The notes beneath the pieces were generated by a model. That model saw only the letters and a program-made list of their open reading frames with translations. It was not told where the DNA came from and did no database searches. Below, piece by piece: positions 1 to 8,740 of a DNA stretch of 64,000 nt. Origin of the DNA: Alicyclobacillus fructus (GTDB lineage: Bacteria; Bacillota; Bacilli; Alicyclobacillales; Alicyclobacillaceae); NCBI RefSeq assembly GCF_017329605.1, contig NZ_JAFMTY010000012.1:24525-88524 (forward strand), given 5' to 3'. Numbering within the stretch: the first letter of the stretch is position 1; each line of letters begins with the position of its first letter. The translations under genes and the position numbers were made by a program.

Positions 1-2690
1 ATGATGGTGGTCGTGACGAGCACGTCGATCTCGCCCTCGAGAAAGTCGAGCATCACCCGCTCCAGCTCGGCTTCGGCCATCTGGCCATGCGCCACGCCCA
101 CGCGCGCCTCGGGCACGAGCGACTGCACCCGTTCCGCCATCCGGTGAATCGTCTGGACATCGTTGTAAACGAAATACACCTGTCCGCCCCGGCCCAGCTC
201 GCGCTCGAGCGCCTCTTTGATCAGCCCTTCGTTGTACTCCACCACGTAGGTCTGCACCGGGAACCGGTTTTCCGGAGGCGTCTCGATGATGGACAGGTCT
301 CGCACCCCGAGCATCGACATGTGCAGGGTGCGCGGAATCGGCGTCGCGGTGAGCGTCAAACAGTCGACGTTCGCGCGCAGCTGCTTCAGCTTTTCCTTGT
401 GCGTCACGCCGAAGCGCTGTTCCTCGTCCACAATCAAGAGCCCCAGGTCCTTGAACTGCACGGAGTTTTGCAAAAGCCGGTGCGTGCCGATGACGATGTC
501 GATGGTGCCTTCCTTGAGCCCCTTCAAGACCTCCTGCGCTTCCTTGCGCGTCCGGAACCGGCTCAGCATCTCGATCTTCACGGGAAAACCGGCGAACCGC
601 TCCTTGAACGTCTCGTAGTGCTGCTGCGCGAGGACCGTCGTCGGCACCAAGACCGCCACCTGTTTGCCGTCCATGACGGCCTTGAACGCCGCGCGCATCG
701 CCACCTCGGTCTTCCCGTAGCCCACGTCGCCGCACAGGAGCCGATCCATCGGCCTGGGCTTCTCCATATCCCGCTTGATCTCCGCAATGGCCCGAAGCTG
801 ATCCGGCGTCTCCTCGTACGGGAACATGTTTTCAAAGTCCGCCTGCCACGGCGTGTCGGGAGAAAACGCGTGTCCGGGCGTCGATTCGCGCTTCGCGTAC
901 AGCTTCAGAAGATCGCCCGCGATGTCGCGCACCGACTTTTTCACGCGGTTCTTCGTCTTCTGCCACTCGCTCGATCCGAGGCTGTGCAGCTTCGGCTCCT
1001 TCTCGCCCGACCCGATGTACCGCTGAATCTGGTCGATCTGGTCCACCGGCACGTACAGGCTGTCGCCGCCCGCGTAGCTCAGGTACAGGTAGTCGTTGCG
1101 GCGCCCATCCACCTCAAGCGTCTTGATGCCCATGTAGCGGCCGATGCCGTGGTTCACGTGCACCACGTAGTCCCCGACATTCAGCTCCTGGTAGCTCTTG
1201 ATCCGCTCCGCGTCCGAAACCTGCGCGCGCGTCTGGCGATGTTTCCGCTTCGCCGTAAACACTTCCGTCTCGACGATCACGGCGATGCGATGCATCGGTA
1301 ACTCAAACCCGCTCGATAGGTTAGCGACCACGATCTGCGGCACCTTCGACCCCGGCGTGAACACCTCGACCTGATCCGCCTGGATGCGGTAGTCGTCGAG
1401 AACCCGCGCCAAATGATCCGCCCGCTCCTTGGTCGCGGCCGCAAACACCACCTGCGTGTGCGCCTTTTCCCAACGCGCCAGCTCCTGCTTCAGCACGTTC
1501 ATCTGACCGTGAAAATTCTGCATGCTGCGCGCGGAGATGTTGAGCACCTGCTGGTAGCGCTGGCTGCCCCTCGTGTGCGCAAACGTCGCGAAATGGACCT
1601 TCGGCCGGTTCAACTCCTGAAATTTTGCCTCATAGTGAATGGCGTCCACCGTGCCCGACAGGACCTCGCCCCGCATGATGGCGCTCGACAGCCACTCGCG
1701 GAATTCCTTCTCGAGCACGTCCGCGCGCTCCAGAATGCGCGACGTTTCGTCGAAACAGACGAACGCCGGCTGCGGGACGTGATCGAACAGCGTGTCCGCG
1801 TGCTCGGGGTACAGCAGCTGATACCTGGCCACGCCCGCGAACGGCTGCCCTTCGCGCAGCTTGCGGATGTCCGCCGAGATGGATTGCTCCAGCCGATCCC
1901 GCAGGGCGGCATCGGTCACCGTCTTGAGCCTGGCCTCGAGGCGCGCCTCGACCTCCTCCGCGACCTTGTCCGCCACCGGCTGAGGCAGCATCAGATCGAA
2001 CGCCGGCCCGAACGAGACGCGTTCCCGCTTTTCTTGGGATCGCTGCGTGGCCGGATCGAATGTGCGGATGGAGTCGATCTCGGTGTCAAACCACTCGATG
2101 CGATACGGGAGATCGTGGCCCAGCGGAAACACGTCCAGAATCCCGCCGCGCACGCTGAATTGCCCGCGGCTCTCCACCAGATTGACGCGCTCGTAACCGC
2201 CGCGCACGAGTTGCGCCACGACGTCGTCGATGGGCTTGCTCTCCCCTACCGCGAGGTTCACCAGCGAGTGTAGAAAGTGACTTTTTTTCGTCACCGGCTG
2301 CCAGGCGGCCAAGAGCGTCGTGACCACGACGACGGGGCCCTCCTGCGTGAGGGCCTCCAGCACGTGCAACCGATCCGCCAGCACGTCGGAAGACGAGGCC
2401 AGATAGTCGACGAGGGCGTTGTCGCGCTCGGGGTAAAGGTAGACGCGCGCATCCGGCAGGTATTCCTTCAAGTCCTCCCAGATGGTCTGGGCATGACTCG
2501 CGGTGTGCGTCACCACAATCATCGACTCTGGGAGACGGCGATTGCGGAGCTGGTACAGGGCTGCCATCACGAGTTGCCGGCCTGCGCCCGTCACACCCGT
2601 GATGAGCATGTCGTTTCTGCGCGGCCCCATCCCGTCCGCCAGCGACGCAAGCGCCCCGTCCGCGGCCATGAGTTCGACGAGACCCTTCAC
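1..2690 (-). CDS. mfd: Transcription-repair coupling factor Mfd (C-terminal part missing)
   Basis: Mfd removes RNA polymerase stalled at DNA lesions and recruits UvrA for nucleotide excision repair. About 896 codons are visible of a protein usually near 1,180 residues; the window edge cuts off the end. The N-terminal part has the UvrB-like region, and the later part has RecG-type helicase motifs, including [14 protein letters not shown] (about 390-430 on the plus strand) followed by TATPIPRTL. The reading breaks off just after DVLVTTTI. I chose the GTG at 2690 because GGAGG lies 8 bases upstream, while the next in-frame ATG has no such site. The pth-fin-mfd order is the B. subtilis order, which supports the call strongly. 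Confidence 0.95.
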   Translation of the reverse strand, partial: MKGLVELMAADGALASLADGMGPRRNDMLITGVTGAGRQLVMAALYQLRNRRLPESMIVVTHTASHAQTIWEDLKEYLPDARVYLYPERDNALVDYLASSSDVLADRLHVLEALTQEGPVVVVTTLLAAWQPVTKKSHFLHSLVNLAVGESKPIDDVVAQLVRGGYERVNLVESRGQFSVRGGILDVFPLGHDLPYRIEWFDTEIDSIRTFDPATQRSQEKRERVSFGPAFDLMLPQPVADKVAEEVEARLEARLKTVTDAALRDRLEQSISADIRKLREGQPFAGVARYQLLYPEHADTLFDHVPQPAFVCFDETSRILERADVLEKEFREWLSSAIMRGEVLSGTVDAIHYEAKFQELNRPKVHFATFAHTRGSQRYQQVLNISARSMQNFHGQMNVLKQELARWEKAHTQVVFAAATKERADHLARVLDDYRIQADQVEVFTPGSKVPQIVVANLSSGFELPMHRIAVIVETEVFTAKRKHRQTRAQVSDAERIKSYQELNVGDYVVHVNHGIGRYMGIKTLEVDGRRNDYLYLSYAGGDSLYVPVDQIDQIQRYIGSGEKEPKLHSLGSSEWQKTKNRVKKSVRDIAGDLLKLYAKRESTPGHAFSPDTPWQADFENMFPYEETPDQLRAIAEIKRDMEKPRPMDRLLCGDVGYGKTEVAMRAAFKAVMDGKQVAVLVPTTVLAQQHYETFKERFAGFPVKIEMLSRFRTRKEAQEVLKGLKEGTIDIVIGTHRLLQNSVQFKDLGLLIVDEEQRFGVTHKEKLKQLRANVDCLTLTATPIPRTLHMSMLGVRDLSIIETPPENRFPVQTYVVEYNEGLIKEALERELGRGGQVYFVYNDVQTIHRMAERVQSLVPEARVGVAHGQMAEAELERVMLDFLEGEIDVLVTTTI

Positions 2691-2725
2691 CTTTTCCCCC
2701 TCCCAGCGCACGCATGTACCTGGAT

Positions 2726-2965
2726 TTATTGTATGATACTTCCTTCCAATAGCAATTCGGGATGACTTGCGATGGCCTGCTCACAGGCGTCGCAAACGGT
2801 CTGAATCTCAAATTGGTTTTCGCGCGGGCGGATGACGTCCCATTGGTGATCGGGTTCGAGATGGTGCAGCCCGAGCCGCTCCATCGCGACGCCGAGCGAC
2901 CAATGAGGCGCCTCCACCTCTCCGATCTTCTGTCTGCAGTAGCGGCAGACGTATTCGAAGCGCAT
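2726..2965 (-). CDS. fin: Anti-sigma-F factor Fin
   Basis: Fin (formerly YabK) is a small zinc-binding protein that antagonises sigma-F in the forespore and helps the switch to sigma-G. The 79-residue product starts [10 protein letters not shown] and has two CxxC pairs, CRYC near the N terminus and CDAC near residue 60, as expected for the family. An in-frame upstream ATG at 3001 exists, but the ATG at 2965 has AAAGGGGG about 8 bases upstream and gives the usual family length. Its place between pth and mfd matches B. subtilis. Confidence 0.88.
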   Translation of the reverse strand: MRFEYVCRYCRQKIGEVEAPHWSLGVAMERLGLHHLEPDHQWDVIRPRENQFEIQTVCDACEQAIASHPELLLEGSIIQ

Positions 2966-3062
2966 CGGGATGGCCCCCTTTGTCAGACGCGTGTCAGACA
3001 AGTCTCCCCATAGTATGGAGAGGAGATGCGCTTCCCATACCTCCGCCGCTTGCGGCGGCCCA

Positions 3063-3638
3063 TTACGCCTGGGCCGCCGCGTTGAAGCGCGTCATGGCTT
3101 CCGCGAAGCCGCGCTCGATGGCGTACAACACCGCTTCGGCCGCCGTCGCAAGCGCCCCGCGGATGTGGGGCTCTTCCTCCGCTGTAAACGCTCCCAGCAC
3201 GTACGGGACAATGGGCGCACCTTTCGGCGGCCTGCCGATGCCGATGCGAACGCGGCCGAACTTCTCGCTGCCAAGCGACTCGATGATGGACTTGATGCCG
3301 TTGTGTCCGCCGGCCGATCCCTGTGCGCGCAGGCGCACGACGCCCGGCGGGAAATCCATGTCGTCATAGAGAACGATGAGATCCATAGCCGGATCGATTC
3401 GATAGTAGCGGACGATCTCGCCCACGCAAAGGCCGCTTACGTTCATATACGTGTGCGGCTTCACCAGCAGAACCTTTTCGCCCGCGAAGCGCGCGTCGCC
3501 GACCAGCGCGTGGAAATCGGCCTGGTCCACGCGCGCCGCGAGTTTCTCCGCAAGGGTGTCAATGGCCATGAACCCGGCGTTGTGCCGGGTGCGCTCGTAC
3601 TCGCGACCCGGATTTCCGAGTCCCACGATGACTTTCAA
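3063..3638 (-). CDS. pth: Peptidyl-tRNA hydrolase
   Basis: Pth cleaves the ester bond of peptidyl-tRNA released by stalled ribosomes and recycles the tRNA; the B. subtilis gene was named spoVC. The 191-residue product has the family signatures in order: GLGNPGREYERTRHNAG near the N terminus with the catalytic His of HNAGF, the YDDMDFPPG block near residue 100, and GGHNGIKSI near 110. The start is TTG at 3638 with only a weak purine-rich site upstream. It lies 13 bases downstream of prs, so the two are probably co-transcribed. B. subtilis has ctc between these genes; it is absent here. Confidence 0.95.
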   Translation of the reverse strand: MKVIVGLGNPGREYERTRHNAGFMAIDTLAEKLAARVDQADFHALVGDARFAGEKVLLVKPHTYMNVSGLCVGEIVRYYRIDPAMDLIVLYDDMDFPPGVVRLRAQGSAGGHNGIKSIIESLGSEKFGRVRIGIGRPPKGAPIVPYVLGAFTAEEEPHIRGALATAAEAVLYAIERGFAEAMTRFNAAAQA

Positions 3639-3651
3639 CGCCCGTCTCTCC

Positions 3652-4596
3652 TCAGTCGAACAGCTGGCTCACGGATCGCTGCGTGTGCACGCGGATGATG
3701 GCCTCGGCGATGAGTTCCGCCACCGACAGCACCTTGATTTTGTCGATCCGCTTGTGCTCGGGCAGCGCGATGGTGTTGGTGACCACCACCTCTTCGATGG
3801 CCGAATTCTGCAAGCGCTCCACGCCCTGCCCCGAGAGCACGGGATGAATGCAACACGCGTACACGCCGCGCGCCCCGCGCTTCAGAAGCTCCGCGGCGCC
3901 GGCGGTGATGGTCCCCGCCGTGTCGATCATATCGTCAATCAGGATGGCCGTCTTGCCCTCGATGTCGCCGATGATGTTCATGACCTGCGCGACATTCGCG
4001 TCCGGGCGCCGCTTGTCGATGATGGCGAGCGGCGCGCCGAGCCTCTCGGCGAACGCGCGCGCCCTCGTCACGCCGCCCATGTCGGGCGAGACCACCACGG
4101 GATTCTCGATTTGCTTGTCCAGAAAGTAATCCGCCAGAATCGGCATCCCAATCAGGTGATCCACCGGGATATCGAAAAAGCCCTGAATCTGGCCGGCGTG
4201 CAGATCCATCGAGATGACGCGGCTCGCACCGGCCGTCTGAAGCAGATTGGCCACCAGCTTCGCCGTGATGGGATCCCGGGCGCGGGCTTTCCTGTCCTGG
4301 CGCGCATAACCATAGTACGGGATCACGACGTTGATGGTGCGCGCCGACGCGCGCTTCACCGCATCCATCAGGATCAGAAGTTCCATGAGGTGTTCGTTGA
4401 CCGGCTGACTCGTGGGTTGAATGATGAACACGTTTGCGCCTCGCACGCTCTCGCCCAAGCGGATGCGGACCTCGCCGTCCGAAAACCGCCCGACTTGGCA
4501 GTCCGCCAGCGGGACTCCGATGTAGTCGGCGATCTCCTGCGCCAATGCAGGATTGGCATTCCCCGTGACGAGCTTCAAGTCGGCGTCAATGGCCAC
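3652..4596 (-). CDS. prs: Ribose-phosphate pyrophosphokinase
   Basis: This enzyme makes PRPP from ribose 5-phosphate and ATP for purine, pyrimidine, NAD, His and Trp synthesis. At 314 residues it is the standard class I length. Visible landmarks are the regulatory flexible-loop region [16 protein letters not shown] near residue 100, [18 protein letters not shown] near 130, and the PRPP-binding loop [13 protein letters not shown] near 220. The start is GTG at 4596 with AAGGGCGGG upstream. It overlaps the end of glmU by 11 bases, so translation is probably coupled. Confidence 0.96.
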   Translation of the reverse strand: MAIDADLKLVTGNANPALAQEIADYIGVPLADCQVGRFSDGEVRIRLGESVRGANVFIIQPTSQPVNEHLMELLILMDAVKRASARTINVVIPYYGYARQDRKARARDPITAKLVANLLQTAGASRVISMDLHAGQIQGFFDIPVDHLIGMPILADYFLDKQIENPVVVSPDMGGVTRARAFAERLGAPLAIIDKRRPDANVAQVMNIIGDIEGKTAILIDDMIDTAGTITAGAAELLKRGARGVYACCIHPVLSGQGVERLQNSAIEEVVVTNTIALPEHKRIDKIKVLSVAELIAEAIIRVHTQRSVSQLFD

Positions 4597-5998
4597 AATG
4601 GTTCCCGCCCTTCTCCGGATTCCGATTCTGCCTGCGCGCCTTCCAGGCCCGGACGTAGTTCGGCTTGGTGGTCTGCGGCACGCGGCCGATGGCGAAGCCG
4701 TCGTCGCCGACGTCGTCCGTCACCGTCGTGCCCGCGACCACATACGCGCCCTTGCCAATGGTCACGGGCGCAATCAGGTTGACATTCGAGCCGATGAAGC
4801 TGTCGTCCCCGATGACCGTGCGATGCTTTCGCTCGCCGTCGTAGTTCACGGTGATGGCGCCGCACCCGACGTTGACATTGCGGCCGATCTCGGCATCGCC
4901 CACGTACGCCAGATGGCTCACCTTCGTGTCGTCCCCGATGCGGCTGTTTTTCACCTCGACAAAGTCGCCGATCTTCACCCGCCGCCCAATCTCCGCGCCA
5001 GGGCGCAGATAGGCGAACGGTCCCACCTCGGCTCCCTCGCCGATCACGGCCTCCACCGCCACGGTGTATTGAACGCGGGCCCCTTCGCCCACGACCGTAT
5101 CCACCAACCGCGTGTGCGGGCCGATCACCGCGCCCGGCGAGACGCGCGTGCGCCCCGCGAGCATCGTGCCGGGGAGCAGGGTCACGTCCGGCGCGAGCTC
5201 CACATCCGCCTCGATGTACGTGGCGTTCGGATCCACCACCGTGACCCCTTCCGTCATCCAGCGCGTGAGAATCCGCCGCCTGCAGATGGCCTCCACGCGC
5301 GCGAGCTCCGCGCGGTTGTTCACGCTCGCGATCTCGTCCTCGTCCTGAGCGATGTGCGCAATGACCCGTTCGCCGCGGCGCGATAAGATCAGCGCCGTGT
5401 CCGTGAGGTAATATTCCCCCTGCGCGTTGTCGTTGGTCACCTCGCGCAGGGCCTCTTCCAGGGCGTCGCGCCGAAAGGCGTAGATGCCCGTGTTGATGAG
5501 CCGGTGCGCGCGCTCCTCCGGCGTCGCGTCCTTTTCTTCGACAATCCGCTCGACCTCGCCGAGCGAGTTCAAAAACACCCGGCCGAGCCCCGTGGGATTC
5601 GCCACTTCGGCCGCAAGCACGACACAGGCTGCGCGGTTCTCCTCGCGCAGCCGCATCAGGTGCAAAATGGTCTCCGGCCGAATGAGCGGTGCGTCACCGT
5701 ACAGCACGACGACCGTCTCTGTATCGGAAGGCACGAGCGGCAGGGCCGCCCGCACAGCGTCTGCGGTACCGAGCTGCTTCTCCTGGACGGCGACTTCAGC
5801 GCGCCCCCGGACCGACGCCTCCACCTGTTCCCGATGCTGTCCCACCACGACCACCACTTGGTCCATGCGCGCCTCGCGCAGGCTGTCCAACAGGTGGTGA
5901 ATCATCGGTTTCCCGCATACCGGGTGCAACACCTTGTGTGTCTGCGATTTCATGCGTGTGCCGTGCCCCGCGGCCAGCACGACAGCGGTTTGCGCCAT
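4586..5998 (-). CDS. glmU: Bifunctional GlmU (UDP-GlcNAc pyrophosphorylase / GlcN-1-P acetyltransferase)
   Basis: GlmU makes UDP-N-acetylglucosamine, the precursor of peptidoglycan and wall polymers. The N-terminal nucleotidyltransferase half starts with [11 protein letters not shown] and contains VVLYGDAPL near residue 100. The C-terminal half (from about 250) is a left-handed beta-helix made of hexapeptide repeats, ending in the acetyl-CoA region [16 protein letters not shown] chose the ATG at 5998 (470 aa) because GGAGGAG precedes it; a longer in-frame reading to 6052 has no ribosome site. It sits between spoVG and prs as in B. subtilis (gcaD). Confidence 0.96.
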   Translation of the reverse strand: MAQTAVVLAAGHGTRMKSQTHKVLHPVCGKPMIHHLLDSLREARMDQVVVVVGQHREQVEASVRGRAEVAVQEKQLGTADAVRAALPLVPSDTETVVVLYGDAPLIRPETILHLMRLREENRAACVVLAAEVANPTGLGRVFLNSLGEVERIVEEKDATPEERAHRLINTGIYAFRRDALEEALREVTNDNAQGEYYLTDTALILSRRGERVIAHIAQDEDEIASVNNRAELARVEAICRRRILTRWMTEGVTVVDPNATYIEADVELAPDVTLLPGTMLAGRTRVSPGAVIGPHTRLVDTVVGEGARVQYTVAVEAVIGEGAEVGPFAYLRPGAEIGRRVKIGDFVEVKNSRIGDDTKVSHLAYVGDAEIGRNVNVGCGAITVNYDGERKHRTVIGDDSFIGSNVNLIAPVTIGKGAYVVAGTTVTDDVGDDGFAIGRVPQTTKPNYVRAWKARRQNRNPEKGGNHCGH

Positions 5999-6103
5999 GC
6001 AGTATCTCCTCCGAGCGCGCGACGTGTGCGCTCCCACAAATCTTGTCGCCACAAAGTGTACCCGATGGGGGGGTGCATTTCAATTTGCCCGGCCTGCGAT
6101 CAC

Positions 6104-6130
6104 AAAAAAGCCCTGACTTTCGCCAGGGAC
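6104..6130 (-). terminator. Rho-independent terminator after spoVG
   Basis: On the minus strand a short hairpin (CCCTG pairing with CAGGG around an 8-base loop) is followed by six T residues. It lies 15 bases past the spoVG stop and about 100 bases before glmU, so it should end or attenuate the spoVG transcript. Confidence 0.7.
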
Positions 6131-6144
6131 TTTTCACACAACCT

Positions 6145-6444
6145 TCACATCGCCGAGTCGCGAAGCGGCTGCGAGTTTTCGGCCTCCGCCTCCTGCGCGC
6201 GGTAATACGCGGCAAGGACGGCCTCCTGGATTTTCTGGCGCGTGGACGAAGAGATGGGATGAGCGATGTCCCGGAACTCGCCGTCCGGCGTCTTCTTGCT
6301 CGGCATCGCGACAAACATGCCGTTGTTGCCATCGATCACGCGGATGTCGTGGACGACAAACTCGCTGTCGATGGTAATGGACGCGATCGCCTTCATGCGG
6401 CCTTCACTCGCCACCCGGCGAAGCCTTACATCGGTGATCTGCAC
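6145..6444 (-). CDS. spoVG: Septation/sporulation regulator SpoVG
   Basis: SpoVG is a small nucleic-acid-binding regulator involved in asymmetric septation and in general gene control in Firmicutes. The core [20 protein letters not shown] and the block [20 protein letters not shown] are almost diagnostic. Several GTG codons lie in frame (6456, 6453, 6444). I prefer 6444 because the B. subtilis protein begins at this point of the alignment and AGGGTGGTG lies 6-7 bases upstream; a start at 6456 would add four residues. A good sigma-H promoter lies upstream. Confidence 0.93.
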   Translation of the reverse strand: MQITDVRLRRVASEGRMKAIASITIDSEFVVHDIRVIDGNNGMFVAMPSKKTPDGEFRDIAHPISSSTRQKIQEAVLAAYYRAQEAEAENSQPLRDSAM

Positions 6445-6495
6445 CCTCTTCACCACCCTGATGTCGCGAATTGGTCACATCTGTCTTGCTCGACC

Positions 6496-6524
6496 AATTC
6501 AACATCGGGGCGGCAAACTCCTGC
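6496..6524 (-). promoter_or_regulatory. Candidate sigma-H promoter of spoVG
   Basis: Reading the minus strand, GCAGGAGTT (-35-like) and GTTGAATT (-10-like) match the sigma-H consensus RnAGGAwWW / RnnGAAT. The spacing is one base longer than in the well-known B. subtilis spoVG promoter as I remember it. An A/T-rich stretch lies just upstream, also as in B. subtilis. Confidence 0.65.
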
Positions 6525-6585
6525 AGAGATCGTCATCATTTTTTCAAAAATTCGACCTCGTTCCCCGTTTTCCGCGGAGCCCTCC

Positions 6586-6960
6586 TCAGCCCAGGTAGGC
6601 GACGAGCTCGATCTCGACCTTCGCTCCGCGCGGCAGCGCAGCCACCTGCACCGTGGACCGAGCCGGTTTATGGCCGCCGAAGAACGCCTCGCACGCCTCG
6701 TTGACCACCTGAAACTCGCTGAGATCCGTCATGAAGATGGTGGCCTTGACGACCTGATCGCGCCTTGCGCCCGCGGCCGTGAGCACCGCGTCCAGGTTGC
6801 GGAACACCTGTTCCACCTGCTCCTTCACGCCGCCCTGGACGAGATCGCCCTCCGGCGTGAGCGGGATCTGGCCGGACGTGTAGACAAACCTATCCACCTG
6901 AACCGCCTGGGAATACGGGCCGATGGCCTTCGGAGCCTGATCCGAGTGAATGATCTGCAT
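6586..6960 (-). CDS. ridA: RidA family reactive imine/enamine deaminase
   Basis: RidA hydrolyses reactive enamine/imine intermediates such as 2-aminoacrylate released by PLP enzymes, protecting the cell. The 124-residue product has the full family pattern: KAIGPYSQAV near residue 11, YTSGQIPL near 27, and ARSTVQVAALPRGAKVEIE near the C terminus, including the conserved Arg that binds the carboxylate. The reading frame runs open far upstream, but the ATG at 6960 gives the standard length and fits the family alignment. This is B. subtilis yabJ, with the same neighbours, purR and spoVG. Confidence 0.95.
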   Translation of the reverse strand: MQIIHSDQAPKAIGPYSQAVQVDRFVYTSGQIPLTPEGDLVQGGVKEQVEQVFRNLDAVLTAAGARRDQVVKATIFMTDLSEFQVVNEACEAFFGGHKPARSTVQVAALPRGAKVEIELVAYLG

Positions 6961-6992
6961 CGACAAGACCTCCTCATGCATGGCAATCGCAC

Positions 6993-7796
6993 TTACAGCG
7001 CCCCGAGATTGGGGAGCACCTCGAAACCTTGTTCGCGCACGGGGCCGACCAAGAGCAGGGCGACGTAATCGGCGACCATCTTCTCGACCGGCTGTGACGT
7101 GGCCATAAACACGGCGGTGCCGCACACCTCGCCGCCGAACTCCCCGATGAGCTCCGCCACCGCCCGCGCCGTGGCCCCCGCGCGCATGAAGTCGTCCACG
7201 ATGAGCGCTCTGGCGCCTCGCGGGACGAGCCGAGTGCTGAGCGACATGGTCTGAATCCGCTTGGCCGATCCGGACACGTAGTGCGTCGTGAGCGACGCGC
7301 CTTCGGTCACGCGCTGCTCCCGCCTCACGATGGCGAGGGGCGCGTGCAAATACCGCGCGGCGCTCGCCGCGAGCGGAATCCCCTTCGTCTCGACGGTCAC
7401 GACCACCTCGACGCCCGCGTGCGCGAAGCGGCTCGCCACCATGGCGCCCGCGGTGTCGATCACGTCCGGATCGCCAAGCACGTCCGACGCATACAGAAAC
7501 TCCCCCGCGATGACGCGATCGGGCGAAGCGAGCCGGCGGGCGACGTCCCACAAGAAAGCCTCGGCGCGGCCGCGTTCGACGTGAGGAACGAAGCGCACGC
7601 CGCCCTGCGCCCCGACGAGCGTCTCCACCCGCCCCGCGCCATCCTCGGCCAGCGCCTCGCGGATGAGTTGCACGTCTTCGCTCAGCGTCGACTTGGCGAC
7701 GCCCCACGCCTCGGCGAGCGACGAGATGCCAAGCGGCGCCATGGGGCGCTCGACGAGCCGGCGAGTCAGGCGGATGAGTCGTTCATGCCGCTGCAT
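6993..7796 (-). CDS. purR: Purine operon repressor PurR
   Basis: PurR represses purine synthesis and transport genes, and PRPP relieves repression. The N-terminal winged helix covers about residues 1-75 (RLVERPMAPLGISSLAEAWG). The C-terminal part is a phosphoribosyltransferase-like domain with the PRPP loop ALIVDDFMRAGATARAV near residue 200. At 267 residues it is slightly shorter than B. subtilis PurR. The ATG at 7796 has GAGGAGG upstream. It lies 10 bases after ispE and is followed by ridA, so the three probably form one unit. Confidence 0.95.
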   Translation of the reverse strand: MQRHERLIRLTRRLVERPMAPLGISSLAEAWGVAKSTLSEDVQLIREALAEDGAGRVETLVGAQGGVRFVPHVERGRAEAFLWDVARRLASPDRVIAGEFLYASDVLGDPDVIDTAGAMVASRFAHAGVEVVVTVETKGIPLAASAARYLHAPLAIVRREQRVTEGASLTTHYVSGSAKRIQTMSLSTRLVPRGARALIVDDFMRAGATARAVAELIGEFGGEVCGTAVFMATSQPVEKMVADYVALLLVGPVREQGFEVLPNLGAL

Positions 7797-7806
7797 GGCC
7801 GCCTCC

Positions 7807-8685
7807 TCAACTCCGCCCGTGCGCCTGGGCGTACCCGCCCACGAACCGGCACACGTACACGTCTTTCATGATGCCGCGGAGCGCGTTGTACAGCCGATGC
7901 GCGTGCGTCTGCACGGGGGTCAGCACAAACAGCGTCGGGCCCGACCCGGACATGTGCACGGGCCGCTGCGCGATGGCACGCACGCGCTCCTTGAGCGCCT
8001 TCAGTTCTGGGTACAGGCTCAGCGTCACGCGCTCGAGGGCGTTGTGAACCAGCTCAAGCGCGCGCTCGTGATCTCCCTCGACGAGGCAGCGCACCATGTC
8101 ATGGCTTCGCGGCGACGAGGTGAAATCCGACGGCTCCAGGCCCCGGTAGATGTCGGCCGTCGACACGAAGATCCGCGGGTGCAAAAGCACCGCGTACATC
8201 GCCGGGACCTGTGGATACCGGGTCACGCGTTCCCCGCGGCCGCGCGCCACGGCGAGCCCGCCGTAGACGCAGTAGGGCACGTCGGAGCCCACTTCCGCGC
8301 CGATCTCGGCGAGCTCGTCCAGCGTGAGCCCTGCGCCGGCCAGTTGGTTCAACCCACGCAAAACGGCCGCGGCGTCGCTCGATCCGCCGGCGAGCCCCGC
8401 GGCGACAGGGATGTTTTTCTCCAGCTGAATATGCACGCCGCCCGCAAAACCGGTGTGGCGCCTGAAGGCATGCGCCGCCTGCACGCACAGATTGCGCTCG
8501 TCCACCGGCACCGAGGACGAGCTGCTGTCCATCGTGATCTCGCCGTCGTCGCGCGGCTCCAGCCAGATGACGTCCGATAGATCCACGGTCTGCATGACCA
8601 TGTCGACTTCGTGATACCCGTCTTCGCGGCGCCCGAGGACGTCCAGCGTCAGATTGATCTTCGCGTACGCGCGTTGAAACAACAA
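7807..8685 (-). CDS. ispE: 4-diphosphocytidyl-2-C-methyl-D-erythritol kinase
   Basis: IspE phosphorylates CDP-methylerythritol in the MEP pathway of isoprenoid synthesis. The 292-residue GHMP kinase begins with AYAKINLTLDVLGRREDGYH and has the ATP-binding glycine loop PVAAGLAGGSSDAAAVLRGL near residue 100 and SGSGPTLFVL near 250. The start is TTG at 8685 (a second TTG follows immediately), with GAGGTGGAG upstream. Its neighbours are sspF/veg upstream and purR downstream as in B. subtilis, except that two cyanophycin genes are inserted before it. Confidence 0.95.
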   Translation of the reverse strand: MLFQRAYAKINLTLDVLGRREDGYHEVDMVMQTVDLSDVIWLEPRDDGEITMDSSSSSVPVDERNLCVQAAHAFRRHTGFAGGVHIQLEKNIPVAAGLAGGSSDAAAVLRGLNQLAGAGLTLDELAEIGAEVGSDVPYCVYGGLAVARGRGERVTRYPQVPAMYAVLLHPRIFVSTADIYRGLEPSDFTSSPRSHDMVRCLVEGDHERALELVHNALERVTLSLYPELKALKERVRAIAQRPVHMSGSGPTLFVLTPVQTHAHRLYNALRGIMKDVYVCRFVGGYAQAHGRS

Positions 8686-8740
8686 AGCGCTCCACCTCGA
8701 CTAGGACTAGCATGCCGAGGCGGCGTGCCAATGTCAAGGA

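Noticed and set aside
87..2273. Plus-strand frames of 286-404 codons opposite mfd
   Set aside because: They are antisense shadows caused by high GC codon use; the translations are Arg/His-rich with no motifs, while the minus strand reads as Mfd throughout.
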